A DNA stretch of 64,000 nucleotides, from the NCBI GenBank assembly GCA_004835665.1, contig RBKR01000003.1:744001-808000 (forward strand), read 5' to 3'. Positions within the stretch are counted from its first letter, which is position 1, and each line of letters opens with the position of its first letter. The DNA comes from Phoma sp. XZ068 (Eukaryota > Ascomycota > Dothideomycetes > Pleosporales > Didymellaceae). Under the pieces are notes generated by a model, which was given only the letters and a program-made list of their open reading frames with translations, did not search any database and was not told the origin of the DNA. Below, piece by piece: positions 42,548 through 54,520 of the stretch. The translations under genes were made by a program, and so were the position numbers.

Positions 42548-45038
42548 TCAAGAGAACTCGACACGGCTCCCGCCCAACCTAGCCTGTTTCGCCTGGGCCC
42601 TCTCGGCCCTTCTACGTCTTCTGTTTGAGTCGTAGTTGCTGACGTCCGTCTCTGTACCATATACCTGGGTGCCGTGGGGACTGCTTAAAATGCTGGGATC
42701 CATCGCTGGGATTGGCGGCGGTGGGGAAAGGTTGGTATGCGCGGGCAACCTCTGGGCTGCGCCTCCAAAATTCGGAGGTGGGCCTGGAGGAGGTGGAGGA
42801 ATATAAGGCTCCGGCATTTGCAGAGGTACTCCAGGTTGTGATGTGGGTGGTGGTGCTGCTTGTGCCATCTCTTGTGCTTGCTGTGCCTCAAGAGCTTCCG
42901 TTCTGCGCCATCGGTCTCCATCAAGTTGACTCAAGGAAGACATGCTTCCGTTGCGGTTCCTGCGCTGCCGTTCTCGTCTCCTGGCATCTCGTTCAGCTGC
43001 TGCCTCCTCTTCGTTCAACCGTCGTAGTGTAACATGTCGTCCATCATTGTGCATCTTTACTTTGACTGACACTGGAGGGGATGCAACACTCTCATCTCGA
43101 CTATTCCTCCTCCTTGATGGTGAGCCAGAAGATGCCGCGGCGGCAGCTGCTCCACTGGCAAGGGCTGCAGCGCCTGCAGAATTGCGATGGCGACGGTGGG
43201 AACGGCCACCAGGAGAGATATAAGCCTCAGACCCAGAATCAGACAGAACGGTGTTGTCAGCTGGACGTAGTACAGAGGGGCCTGCGGACGAGGTCATAGG
43301 CGGCGGAGCAACGTTCGGCCTTGCCACAGAGGGTGTCATGCCAGAGATCTCGGTTTCGGAATATATCGTTGATGGTGGACCATTGTGCCTGCGAGGTGGT
43401 GCGCCGTCACCAGTGAATCTTCGGCGGTTGCTGTTGGCTCGGGCCATTTTTTCTTGCTCAATATCTTGCTGCCTCAATTCCTCAACTCGTGCATCTTCTT
43501 TTCGGTTTCTGCGTTTGTTCCATGTATGCTTCAAGAATCCAATGGCTCCAAGCGTCATGATCCCATCTTTGACTCCATACGATGTCTCATCCCTTAACGG
43601 GCGGGAATCGTGATGATCATTGAAACTTGTACGACTGTCGAATGAGTCGATGGATGCACCACTTCTTGCTGGACGATGGCCAGCTCGCAATGGACTTGCG
43701 CCCATAGCGGCTGCTTGAGCAGCTTCTCTCTCTTCAACACGACGCCAGTCTTGGTTCCTTGCTGGTGAGTCTGGGGCCCTTCCTTCTTCGAGACGGCTCA
43801 AATCTGTTTGAGTGACTTCAGACTGACCTAGAGGGCGACCGTAACTAACATCACTGCCCGTCGATGTCTCGGTGTAAGCACGCTTATCCTTCTTTTTGCC
43901 GAACAGAGACTTGAAGGCGAAAATTCCTCCTGCGGCAGCTCCGGCACCAAGAAAGCGATCACGCCAGGTAGAACCTTTGCGCTTGTCGTTGTATTTTTCG
44001 TCGCCCAAGTAGGATTCGGTAAATTGTGAGTCAGTGACTCGTGAACGAGAACCAGGACGCGAGCTCAACACGGTTGTTTCGTCCCCACGACGTCTGCTTC
44101 GACTGCGACTGTGTGACCTGTTCCTCGACGCCAATGCAGCAAGGCCAGCACCGGCTGCACCTGCTGTCGCTAAAGCTCCCAGGCCGCGTCCCCCACGACT
44201 TCTTCGACTCCTAGTGCTTGCGGTGCGGTCGGTGATGTACGTGGTGTTGTCATCGAAACCCATTTCAGGCTGGTTCCTGTACGATAGCACGAAATAAACA
44301 ATCAAAAGCAAGAACGCCCAGACTGCAAACAGAATGAACAGTACCTTGGGGCAGCCGTATAGCGTCAATCCGAGCGGGATTTGCGCGATGCCCAGAAGCA
44401 GAACGATGCGACCAACCCATTGATGCAGCTGTACAAGTTAGTCCATGTGAGCTTTGTAAGAATGGAGCGTAGACATACAATGAGCTTTAGCGGCACCTTG
44501 AAGCGCTCCTTGCCTTTCTCTAGGCGATGTATGATGGATCCTCCCAGAACCTGTACAACAACGAGAGTGTACAGGGCTACGCCGATGCCATGATGTGGGT
44601 TGGTCAATGACCTCTCAAGTCCAACAGCTTGGAAGCCTAGTACGATGAGTGCAGTCGCAAGAAGCAGCGTCATAATCTGGAGCCAAATGTGTACGCGCAA
44701 TGCAAGTCGTGGGTTTCGGTGGTAGAACCGGGCCATGAAGATTGCGCCGGGTACGACGAAAAGGAAGGTGATGGCAGCGAGGATACCATGAGCCGTTATG
44801 AGAGGCTTGTAGCCGACCATATTGCGAAAGCGATTACCCATGCCTGAGCAGTCAGCCATAGATTCTCAGCTTGGGATTCAATTTACTAACCATTGTAGCG
44901 CATGGTGTCGAAGTTGACGCCCATCAGATTGGGCAGCAGGAACGTGTTGCGCTGCGAGTCCCAAGTTCCGTCGCCAACATACATGGAGTCAGACGAGTAA
45001 ACGCTGCTCCCAGGAGCCGAAAGCCTTTGGTCCGACAT
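42548..45038 (-). CDS. Cytochrome b561-type membrane protein with long basic Gly/Ala-rich tail
   Basis: Three exons (45038-44891, 44843-44479, 44428-42548) give 797 residues. Exon 1 encodes MSDQRLSAPGSS, SMYVGDGTWDSQRNTFL and NLMGVNFDTMRYNG; the splice makes NGMGNRFRNMVGYKPLITAHG. Five helices follow: ITAHGILAAITFLFVVPGAIFMARF, LQIMTLLLATALIVLGFQAV, HGIGVALYTLVVVQVLGGSII, HQWVGRIVLLLGIAQIPLGLTLY and VLFILFAVWAFLLLIVYFVL. Histidines placed in HG, VH, HHG and HQW positions fit b561 haem ligation. There is no DOMON domain. The ~600-residue cytoplasmic tail has SR-type repeats and several short Gly/Ala-rich hydrophobic segments flanked by basic residues, then Pro-rich sequence. Probably a transmembrane electron-transfer protein; the tail role is unknown. 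Confidence 0.85.
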
Positions 45039-45947
45039 GGCGGTGGTGGTCCCTCGACGGTGCTCCCCAGTAGTTCAAGTGATGACGCAGGTATGGTTGT
45101 GTAACTGGCAAACCACAAGAGATTGAAGTAGTGGGAATGCAGGGACTTGAACCAAAGGAAAGACGCGCAACCGAAACTAATAATAAACGTTGGAACCAAA
45201 AGTCGTAACGTCGTGAAGGCCGTGAGAGGAGAGATAGGTTGGTTGCCTGTGGTCAAGCTGGACTTGATGTCGATATTAGACACTGGACTTGGGTGAACGA
45301 GCTCGTCCGGCGTGGCGGACAGCTCTGTAGAGAACGTCAGTCGTGTCGCTGTCCTCTTGGTATTCGGGTATTCGTGAACGGGGGAAGGTTCTGCAGTGTT
45401 CTCCTGCGCGCAAACGTAGTCGTGTTGCCTCAGAATTGGAGAGGCTGGACAGCGGGTAGCTGCATCACCCAACTAGCTTGGTGAGGAAGGACCCACCGAG
45501 TAAACACCCCACCTGTCCCAGCAACGGGCGGGCTGATTCGCTCTAGACGGCAATCAGCCGTGGAGGTGGCTGGTCTCACCCAATCATAAATCATCCATCT
45601 TTACATTCAGCTACGATGGTCCCTGCGACGCGTCTTCCCAGTTTCGAGTTCTGGACAGTGCTGCGCTGGCAAGTGACGCGATTCCAGATCTACGTCAGAC
45701 CGCTCCTTGCTTAACAGCACCTCGAAGACAGCACCTTGAACATCATCACCTCAGGCTGCACGACACTGCGGGCACGCAAGCTTGCTGAAATGGCACGCTT
45801 AGTGCTTTGATGAGTTGCAGAAGACAGCAGCAATGACGTTCAAGTTGGTGGTATCTCAAAAACAATTCACCAACGCCTGCGACCCAAAATAAGAAGAAAC
45901 TGACACCACTGCCTCAAACTATTCCAAAGGATCTGCACGATCCACGT
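45039..45947. other. Intergenic region upstream of the b561 gene
   Basis: About 900 bases holding the b561 gene promoter and the Sos7 3' flank. A minus-strand frame encoding a hydrophobic stretch (LLVPTFIISFGCASFLWF) lies here but overlaps exon 1 of b561 in another frame; I take it as leader or chance. Confidence 0.4.
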
Positions 45948-46863
45948 TCAACCGTCCACTTTCAACATATCCCTCAGCGCTTTCTCAGACGCTGTGAGCC
46001 ATCGACCCTTCTCCTCCAGTTCGTCACCGATGCCACCACCTTCCTCTTTTCTCCGCCTTGCCTCCTTCGCTGCTGCGACTGTGCCTTGTTTCTGTGTTTC
46101 TAACGGTTTGAGCTCGCGCTCCAGCTTTTCCAGCTCCTTTGCTCGGTTTGGCAGAGATGATTGCAATTGTGTGATTTGTGCATTCAGTGCGGCCAATTCT
46201 GCTTCCCGCTCGTTGAGCAACCTCAATGTTCCCGGCAACGGCAAACCGAGTTCTGGATTGCTTGATGTAGGTGTCTGGTCTTGCTTCAATTGTGCAATGC
46301 TGGCTTCAAGACCTTCAATCTCAGTGGGTAGCGTCTCCAATTGCTGTCGCCTCAGCTGCACGCCATCGTAGCGCAGAGCAAGCTCCTTGCCTTTCTCTTC
46401 CAATTGCTTCAGTATTTCTGCGACGTCGAGCTTGCGCTCCTTTAAGCTTGCCTTCAACGCGAGGATCTCGGCTTCCTTCTCGGTGTTTTCTGTGGCTTCG
46501 ACGAGTCGGGGTGGGTCTTCGGTGAGGCTGCGTAGGAACTTTTCTTTCGTGACTTGTTCTACATAAGAAAAGCGCAGCTTACTGAAAAGCTCCTGCTGCA
46601 GTGTTAGTTGTGCGCCTCATGCAACGTTCGACACACACCTTGTAGTGCGCTAGATCCGCCTCCAAAGCCGCAGGATGCGTGTCAACATGCTGGTCACTAT
46701 CGACCGATGCAGCTGAATTGCGCTTCTTCGAGGATTGAGGAAGGTCTTTGGGCTTTAATGGCTCTGTTATGGCGAGAATTTTGAGCTCGTGATTTTGTTG
46801 TAATTGTGCAAGTGCTGAGGCCGGTGTAGGCACAACAGACGCAGATTTACGCTTGGCTACCAT
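45948..46863 (-). CDS. sos7: Kinetochore protein Sos7
   Basis: Two exons (46863-46639 and 46592-45948) over a 46-nt GTGTGT...CAG intron give 289 residues. Sos7 partners the Spc7/KNL1 kinetochore scaffold in fission yeast. Family-like motifs are HELKILAITEPLKPKDLP near the N-terminus and LEADLAHYKELFSKLRFSYVEQVTKEKFLR, made contiguous by splicing. From about residue 100 to 280 it is one long coiled coil (ILALKASLKERKLDVAEILKQLEEKGKEL; EREAELAALNAQITQLQSSL; LEKLERELKPLETQKQ). Length and layout fit Sos7. Identification rests on recalled family sequence, so orthology should be read as probable. It is divergent from the RS-rich gene across 188 bases. Confidence 0.8.
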
Positions 46864-47051
46864 CGTGAATATGTTGTGGAGGTTGTTGCAGGAGCAAGAA
46901 GGTGTAAAGTAGAGGGGTGTTTGTTTTGGCCGACGCGGCGCGCCTTCTCCTAGGGCTGAACGCCGCGGCTGTTCCCTATCTGAGCCTAGATTGCGCCATC
47001 TATTACATCGAGCTCTACGCTTCCATAATCCTTCCCTCCTACACCTCAACT
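46864..47051. promoter_or_regulatory. Compact divergent promoter of sos7 and the RS-rich protein gene
   Basis: 188 bases between the two start codons serve both genes. It includes a GC-rich core (cgacgcggcgcgcc at about 46,930) and no clear TATA box. Confidence 0.55.
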
Positions 47052-48347
47052 ATGCCACTCGATATTGACGACGATGAATACGTCGCAAGACTTCTTGCGC
47101 AAGACGCCAAGAAGACAAGCAAGACGTATGACCTAGTTGGTCTCGACGCCTTCAATCCCAAGAGGTGCGTAGGAAGCCTCTGATATCTGCTGCTATCCAA
47201 AGTGTCTATCAATGTACAGAAGGTCCTCTCGGCGTCTTTTGGCTGGAACTAACTTACTATTAGATCGAGAGCTGGCGCACCAAAACCAAACACGAATTTC
47301 TTGCGACAGATCATCCGCCAAACAGACAGTCACAATGCCGCCCTGCTGGCCAAGGAAGCTGAAGAGTCGAGCTCACGGCTCAGGCAGATGAACCGAGAGA
47401 GGGACAAGGGACGTCTAGACGCGGTGGAAAGAGCAAAGAGGAGGATCGAAGGGCGCTTGAGCCCTCCGTCCAAAGATGAGGCCGCCAACGAACGGCAGTC
47501 AAGGCGAAGGGACGACCATGGCAAGAACGAGGACGACCGTAGAGGAGTTCATAGAAGGGAACATCGCCATGATCACCAATCAGACTCGCACTCGAAACGG
47601 CACAGAGACAGAAGTAGTGAAAGGCGCAGACACAAGAGGCGGCATGAAGACAGCGATGACGATCGGACAAAATACAAATCCAAACGGTCGAGAGATCACC
47701 GAAAGGATGATCATCGGTATCGTGATGATGAGGAGGGAGAAGAGAAGAGGCCAAAGGACAGCAGATCACAGAACCAGACCCGAAGAAAACGACGATCAAG
47801 CTCAACGTCTCGGTCACGATCAAGATCACCGCGCCGCAAGACGCACAAATCGCGCGAACGGTCACGCTCACCCAGACGCTCATCACGCAGTCCTAGAAAA
47901 TCACGAAGGAGTAGACGACGTTCAACATCGACACCATCCGATTCCGATCCACTGGAGGCCATTGTCGGCCCTCTCCCACCCCCAACTGAACCCACTGTCC
48001 GCTTGCGTGGCCGAGGTGCTCTCAATGCCAACTCCATGGGCATTGAGTCCCGTTTCTCTGCTACGTATGATCCTTCCATAGACATGACGCCGGGCGAAGA
48101 CGCCGAGGACGACTGGGCCGAAGCACTCGAGGTTAGGCGGGATCGGGAACGCTGGAAGCAGCAAGGCGCGGATCGGTTGCGTGCTGCGGGATTCAAGGAC
48201 GAGCAAGTCAAGAAGTGGGAGAAGGGTGGTGACCCAATGGAAGAGGATGTGGTTTGGAGCAAGAGGGGACAGGATAGAGAGTGGGATAGAGGGAAAGTTG
48301 TCGACGAAGACGGAGACGTGGAACTGAAAGCCGACTGGGGAGGTTGA
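47052..48347 (+). CDS. RS-rich protein, probable pre-mRNA splicing factor
   Basis: Two exons (47052-47164 and 47264-48347) over a 99-nt GTGCGT...TAG intron give 398 residues. The N-terminus MPLDIDDDEYVARLLAQDAKK and PKRSRAGAPKPNTNFLRQIIRQTDSHNAALLAKE is followed by a very long Arg/Ser/Asp/Lys region (RSRSRSPRRK, RRSSRSPRKSRRSRR) like SR proteins and Prp38B-type spliceosomal factors. The C-terminus is globular-looking: EDDWAEALEVRRDRERWKQQGADRLRAAGFKDEQVKKWEKGG. There is no RRM. Nuclear localisation and a spliceosome role are inferred from composition. An alternative acceptor CAG at 47,217-47,219 exists within the intron but would not preserve the frame as well. Confidence 0.8.
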
Positions 48348-48407
48348 AGTAAGTACTCGCCATGGCGATAAACATTGGAACTTCTATAGACATTCGATCA
48401 TATACAT

Positions 48408-50110
48408 CTACAACTTCATACCCAAAACCTTGTGCACCCTCAACGCTTGCCTGATGCTCAAGTCCAGCATAATCTCCTCACTTCCACCCGGAATGGCGTA
48501 CGCCCGGACGTCCCTATACAGCCTCTCGACCTTCGCACCCTGCCCACCACGGCTGTAACTCAGCCCGCCGAAAATCTGACTTGCCTCCCTTGCGCAGAAC
48601 TCGAATGTTGTAGTACTCTGTGCCTTCAGGCTAGCAATAGCTCCACCAAGCTTCAGCATGGCTTCTGTCTCACCCATAAGCTGGCACTGATACACCATGT
48701 TCTCGAGCCAGTTATAACTGGCCTCGATTTGGCGCGCCATATGTGCAAGTTTGAGGCGGATGACCGGGTGGTCGATGAGCTTCTTGCCGAAGGTCTTGCG
48801 CTTATGTGCGTACTTGACGCTCTCCTCGTAGCAGACGCGAGCAAAGCGGACGGACTGGATGACGATACCGATACGCTCGTGGTTGAAGTTTGTCATGACG
48901 ACCTTGAAGCCCTGGTTCTCCTTGCCGATGAGGTTCTCAACGGGGACCTTGACGTCTTCGAAGGTGATATATGTTGTTCCTGATGACCAGACACCCTGGC
49001 AGTCCATTCTACGGGTTGAGACACCGCCTGCTGAACGCTCAATGAGGAGCACAGAGACGCCGTTCATGCCCTTGTCAGAGGTGCGGACGGCGGTTGTGAA
49101 GTAGTCGGACCAGATGCCGTTGGTGATCCATTTCTTTTCGCCGTTGACGATGTAGTGCTTTCCGTCTTCAGACAACTTGGCTTCGCAGGTCAGACCTGCG
49201 ACGTCGCTGCCTGCATCGGGCTCAGTGATGGCAAGACAGATACGCTTCTCACCACTGAGCAGTCCTGGACCGATGCGCTTGATCAGTTCCGGCTTTGCGA
49301 ACTTGAATACGGGCGGGCCACCAATGCCGTATCCACCGATGAGGTTCCAGACAAGACCTCCACTGCCGGTGCGAGACAGCTCGTCTGTGAGGATCATCTC
49401 GTGGAAGTGGTCCCATTTCTCAGGCGGTACGCTTGCTACCCGCTTATCGGTATACTGTGCAGGGTAGTGAATGCCCAAGAGACCAGCGAGGTAGCCACGG
49501 TCACCCATTTCCCTGTAGATCTCATCGGGCACCTTCTTTGCCTCGTCCCATTCGGTTACGTAGGGCATGATCTTCTCTTCTACCCATGCTCGGACTTCAT
49601 CGCGGAGGGCGACGTGGGTCTCGTTGTAGTAGGGCGAATGATAAGTCTGGTACCAAGATGGGTCGGCGTATGGGATGAGGTCGCCGTAGGAGTCGAATGG
49701 CTCGACTTCCTCAGCAGCGGCTTTGGTTGGTTGCGGTGCGACAGCACCCGAGACAGCTTCAGGCTTAACGGGCGCCTTCTTCTGCGGCGGTGGTGTTGCT
49801 GGAGGAGTAGGAGGCGCAGCCTTTGTGTCCAGTGACCCTACTTGCAGCTGCTTCTGGTACTTCTTGAGGATGCCCTCGTTGTGGTACTTCCAGAATTGCT
49901 TCGAGGCATCTTTACCAGCAACGCGGGTAAGAACTGGCCATAGTTAGTTATTCTGCGCCAATATCGTTATTGGGGCTCCATACTCTTCTTTCCTCCGGGA
50001 TGCTCGTCAGCGAATTTTGTCAGGTCGTAAACATCTTCATCCACAATGATGTAGAGGTCGTCCGCAGTCTTGTGCGCCGCAACATCGGCGGTGGAGAAAC
50101 GTTGTGACAT
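48408..50110 (-). CDS. Cytochrome b5 - acyl-CoA dehydrogenase fusion
   Basis: Two exons (50110-49984 and 49933-48408) over a 50-nt GTATGG...CAG intron give 550 residues. Residues 1-75 are a cytochrome b5 domain with haem motif DEHPGGKK and second ligand in KYHNEG; the intron interrupts the b5 domain between GGKK and ILTRVAGKDA. A Pro/Ala linker (~80-115) leads to a full acyl-CoA dehydrogenase: LLGIHYPAQY, ICLAITEPDAGSDVAGLTCEAK (FAD/substrate region), KKWITNG, GFKVVMTNFNHERIG, YAHKRKTFGKKLIDHPVIR, QIFGGLSYSRGGQGAKVERLYRDVRAYAIPGGSEEIM. The enzyme makes trans-2-enoyl-CoA from acyl-CoA; the b5 domain may be the electron acceptor. This fusion is known in filamentous fungi. Compartment is unclear: no clear presequence or PTS1 (ends GMKL). 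Confidence 0.93.
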
Positions 50111-50746
50111 CTTGATGATGGAAGATGTGAACGCTCAGAGTATAATGGTATGATACAAGAAGAAGACACAGTCACAAGACAAAGAAAGGTGTACGAGAGT
50201 GTGGATCTATAAACGACCAAGTTTCGGCATCTTTCACATGCAACGCCAGCTCCACGCCAAGGAGTCTGGGGCCGCACATGAAAGTAGCCTCTTTGGCGCA
50301 TTCCGGGGTATTGCCCCGTGATCTCGTGAGCGCAATAGAGGCGCTGCTATTGGCTGTAGAGTGGACTGAGCGGCTGACCTGCTACTTCGAGGTGAGACGT
50401 GGTTGACGTCAATGCGACGGAGATGCCGAGGCACCGTGTTTTGGGTGCGCAAATCGTTCACGGGCCAGCACCGCGGCGTTCACAAGCCAAATGCTGACAA
50501 TAAGCTTGCTGTACGACGCTTCGGAGCCCACGGGGCCGACGTTGGTATTGATGTGTTCGTGCTCCGTATTTAGTGATTGATGGTGCTGGGGGCTCGCCTG
50601 CATGATGAAGCTGCAACCGCACTTCGGTGGTGCGGAGTGATCTTCTTCGGTGGCTGTCGTCATGATCCAGCAGCTGAGACAGGCACGAACAACTTACCTT
50701 CCCTACACGAGAACAGCCCAGTTAGACATTTGACAATAAGTCAATC
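50111..50746. promoter_or_regulatory. Divergent promoter region of the dehydrogenase and cupin genes
   Basis: 636 bases without a supported gene; it should carry both promoters. A CT/CA-rich leader precedes the cupin ATG. Confidence 0.4.
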
Positions 50747-51361
50747 ATGCCAGGAGAAGTAAAGGTCAAGCAATCGTCGGAGATTACCTCTCCAAGCGGT
50801 CCTCAAAGCGATGGCATGGTTCGCATCCCCGCCATTGTAGACATGTCGGATCAGATTTGCGGTACAGGTGGGCTCGAAGTCACAAGCGTTTTGCCGGACT
50901 ATCTGTACTAATGCCTTCAGTAATGCTTGCGAAGCCTCATAGCGCCAGTGCCGTTCATCACCATGGTGAAGAGGGTATGCCGTTGTCCACCTGCGAATTT
51001 GCGTACTACCGTTCTACTGGTTGAAAGCAATACCCAACACTCAAACAACAATCTGATTATACCGCTAGATACAATTGTGTATGCTGTCAGTGGCCGCGGA
51101 GCCATAGTCAGCGAGAACGGCAAAAAGAGGCAAGAGCTAGCTCCTGGAGATTTTGCCTTGATTCCAGCATACGTACGCGAGTCCATCGTCAATTGCAACG
51201 GAAGCATACACTCATGATGGTAGGCTGAGCACCAAGAAGTCAACGATGGTGATGAGGAAGTGAAGTGGATCATCACGCGCGGTGGCCGCAGCCCCATCGT
51301 GCACAATCTTGACGGTTGGGGTAAGAGCCAGGACCCAGCGCTGGTACAAGGCAGCTACTGA
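50747..51361 (+). CDS. Small single-domain cupin protein
   Basis: Four exons (50747-50867, 50921-50974, 51069-51172, 51224-51361) give 138 residues; exon 2 is only 54 nt. Every junction has GT-AG ends and the spliced frame is continuous. The cupin barrel is restored only by splicing: AVHHHGEEDTIVYAVSGRGAIV (motif 1, with the metal-binding histidines and Glu), LAPGDFALIPAYAEHQEVND (motif 2, with PGD, P and the last His), then EVKWIITRGGRSPIVHNLDGWG. There is no signal peptide. Fungal homologues of this kind are often found beside small-molecule metabolism genes, but the reaction or ligand cannot be named from sequence. Simple frame scanning misses the gene completely. Confidence 0.85.
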
Positions 51362-52094
51362 AGTTGAGATCACAAACGCAACCGACATGAACAAGACAAC
51401 GGCTATCAGCAATGCAGAACAAGTCATTTTCGTTGCAGCATGACTCCACTCGGCTCATGAGATACTGTCTCACAGTGTTCACCCTAGCCAACAATTCTAC
51501 GTCATGCGAAACCTTCAGTCCTCTTCTCCTCATGAACAGTTGTTTTTGTTCACCCATATCATCCTTCTGTGGAGCGCGGGAACTCCTCTCGACGTGTGCT
51601 TGGCTTGCAGCCACTCACGAGCGCTATGACGAAGCTCTGATTGGTTCCGCCGTCGTTCGCTGCATGCATAGTCGCACTGCACTATGACGCCCCTGCATGG
51701 TGGACTTTAGCTTGGGTACAGTGTGGAAACACTCAAGAAAGCGTTTGAACCCAGCTTCATGTCCTTGCGAAGCTGCAAGTTACATTCGACTTTTCTTTTG
51801 TCCCAAACCTCAGCCACAACCGGCGACTGGTATCTTGGCCCCATACAGCTTCCAACAGAGTATATATGCAGAACATATCTAGCGGAACCGTCACAAGTTA
51901 AAACTTCGCGATCTGCTAAGCTAAGGTACGGGATCATGTCATAGCCTTGCTAGTTGTTCTCAAGAATAGTTCTGCTGTGATCGCCGTAATCCAGTAGGAA
52001 CAATATGCTCTGAGCTGTTTTTGCCCGATCACAGCCAGCTCAATTAACAAAACACTTACTTGGATGTTGGACAATACAGTTCGAGCACGGAAGA
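51362..52094. other. Intergenic gap upstream of the GH92 gene
   Basis: 733 bases with no gene supported. A CAG at ~52,077-52,079 followed by an open in-frame stretch into the GH92 ATG leaves room for an upstream exon, which I could not define. Confidence 0.35.
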
Positions 52095-54520
52095 ATGTCA
52101 TCTTCACTCTTGGCATCTGTGGGCATCCTTGCGGCTAATGGTAGCACAACTGACTACTGTCAATATGTGAACGTCTTGTAAGTTACAACCGTTGTATTTT
52201 AGGGTTTGCAGCTCAGTTTTTCCTCAGCATGGGGACCAAAGATGGGGGCAACAGGTTCCCCGGAGTTGTGGCAGCACCGTTTGCTATGACAAAGCTAGGC
52301 CCTGATGTCCAATCAGGCAAAACAGATGCATACTCTGGCTATTTGCCAGAAGGCAATATCTGGGGCTTCAGTATGATGCATGAGTCTGGCACAGGTATGC
52401 CACTGCGCTATTCGTTTGGACAAAACACCGGTTAACCTCGAGTAGGAGGAGCACCAAAGTATGGAGTAGTGTCGCAGATGCCTGTGGTGGGTCATGTATC
52501 TGATCCTCTCGCGGACCTCTCCCAACCGCGGGCATCATCAGATCAGGGTGGCGTCGGCTGGTACAAATCCAGTCTTGCAAACAACATCACTGTACAGCTT
52601 GCGGCTACTGAGCATGCCGGTTTATACTCATATAGCTTCCCCAGGGGTACGAATACAACATCATCCGTTGTTGTCGACGTTTCCCATGTACTGCCGAGCT
52701 TCAGAGGTCTTGGTTGGGAGCAGCACTACTCTGGCGGTACATTCAAGCTCCTCGATGATGGTCACTACGAGGGTTCAGGCACTTACAACAACGGCTGGAA
52801 TCTGTCACCAGACTGGACGATTTACTTTTGCGGAAGGTTCAATCAAAATGCCGCAGCCTCACGGGTATTCGCCGAGAATATAGCTACCAATGACAGCTCC
52901 ACTTACGTCGCTGGTACCGCACGTCTTGGAGGCGTTTTCAGCTTCAGTGAAACTGATGTAACCTCCCGCGTCGGTATTTCGTTCCTATCGGCCACAAAGG
53001 CATGCCAGAATCTAGATGATGAGATTTATGAGAACTCCAATATTCAATCACTCACCGAGGCTGCAAAGGCTCGGTGGAACAAGGATATCTTCAACAAGAT
53101 CCAGATCTCTTCAAACAACACTGAGGATCTGCAGCTCATGTACAGTTCACTGTATGGAATGTTCCTTATACCTTCCAACCGAACGGGGGAAAATCCAGGG
53201 TGGGATAGTAGCGAGCCGTACTATGACGATGTCTTCACCCTATGGGATACCCACCGATGCCACACATCGCTCTTTCAGGTAGTCCAGCCTGCCGCATACG
53301 AGGAGTTTGTACGATCTCTCATCGACATTTGGCGCCATGATGGCTTTATGCCTGATGCTCGGTCGTCTAACTTCAACGGGCGTGTCCAAGGAGGTTCGAA
53401 CGCTGATAACGTTCTGGCTGATGCTTTTGTCAAAGGTGTGAGAGGTTCCATAAACTGGGAAGCCGGGTTCTCTGCCATGCGAACTGATGCCGAAGTCACA
53501 CCACCGCTCGAGATAGTCGACCCAAAAGCCCCCGACTCCTCCACCAAGGAAGGCAGAGGCGCACTCCCAGATTGGCTGCAGTACGGCCATATCACACCTC
53601 GCTTTACACGTGCAGTCTCACGAGCTATTGAATACTCAACGAATGACTTCGGTCTGTATCAAGTTGCCAACGGTCTGGGAAAGACTGCAGAGGCAGCTAC
53701 GTATCTCAACCGCTCGCGCAATTGGCGGAACCATTGGAGCCCCAACGCTACTTCGGAGGGCCACTATGGCTTTGTCGTACCCAGACATGCGAATGGATCG
53801 TTCGTTGCTCAAGACCCGAAAGACTGTGGAGGTTGTTACTGGGGCGATGCGTACTATGAGGACAACGCCTGGATCTACAGCATGAACGCGATACACGACG
53901 TAGCGGAGTTGAAGAAGAGGATCGGTGGAGACGAGAGATTTATCGACAGATTAGACAAGCTCTTCGAGCTCGATATCTTCAACGCGGGCAACGAGCCAGG
54001 ATTCACCAGCCCATACTTGTATAACTTCGTTAAGGGGCAGCAGTGGAGGAGTGTCGAACGGGGGCGAGCAATCAGTGCTCTGTACAATTCTGGTGAGAGT
54101 GGCCTGCCAGGTAATTCAGATGCCGGGGCTATGGAGAGTCTCCTGATGGTGAGTCGTACTCTGATGTGTTCACATACCCTTGATGCTGATATCCAGCGAC
54201 AGTGGCAGATGATAGGTCTATGGCCGATGACAGGACAGACAACCTTTCTTGTCCTTGCACCATGGTTTTCAGAAATGACAATCAGTCTTGGCAACGGCAA
54301 GGCACTCGTCCTCTCGACGACTGGTGGTAACCGTGAGAGTGGGGCATACGTTCAGAGCTTGAAAGTAAATGGCGAGCCATGGGACAAGGCTTGGGTGGCA
54401 TGGAAGGATATCTTTGCCAGCGGAGGGACTTTGGATTTCGTTCTTGGGACCAAGAAAACTGAATGGTCAACTGGTGACTTGCCGCCGAGCCCAGCTTCGG
54501 GAGAGTTGCCATCTCCTTAG
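52095..54520 (+). CDS. Glycoside hydrolase family 92 alpha-mannosidase
   Basis: Four exons (52095-52177, 52228-52394, 52446-54148, 54203-54520) give 756 residues. GH92 enzymes are calcium-dependent exo-acting alpha-mannosidases. Recognisable pieces are DYCQYVNVFMGTKDGGNRFPGVVAAPFAMTKLGPDV and YSGYLPEGNIWGFSMMHESGTGGAPKYGVVSQMP, both made by splicing, then LYSSLYGMFLIPSNR, YDDVFTLWDTHRCHTSLFQVV, DGFMPDARSSN, NADNVLADAFVKG, YYEDNAWIYSMNAIHDV and GNSDAGAMESLLMWQMIGLWPMTGQTTFL at the last junction. A short signal-peptide-like start (LLASVGILAANG) suggests secretion. The last intron (54 nt) is in frame and stop-free. The start exon is the least certain part. Confidence 0.88.

Noticed and set aside
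44924..45472. 182-codon minus-strand frame with a hydrophobic stretch
   Set aside because: It overlaps exon 1 of the b561 gene in a different frame; exon 1 is strongly supported by splicing into the conserved domain.
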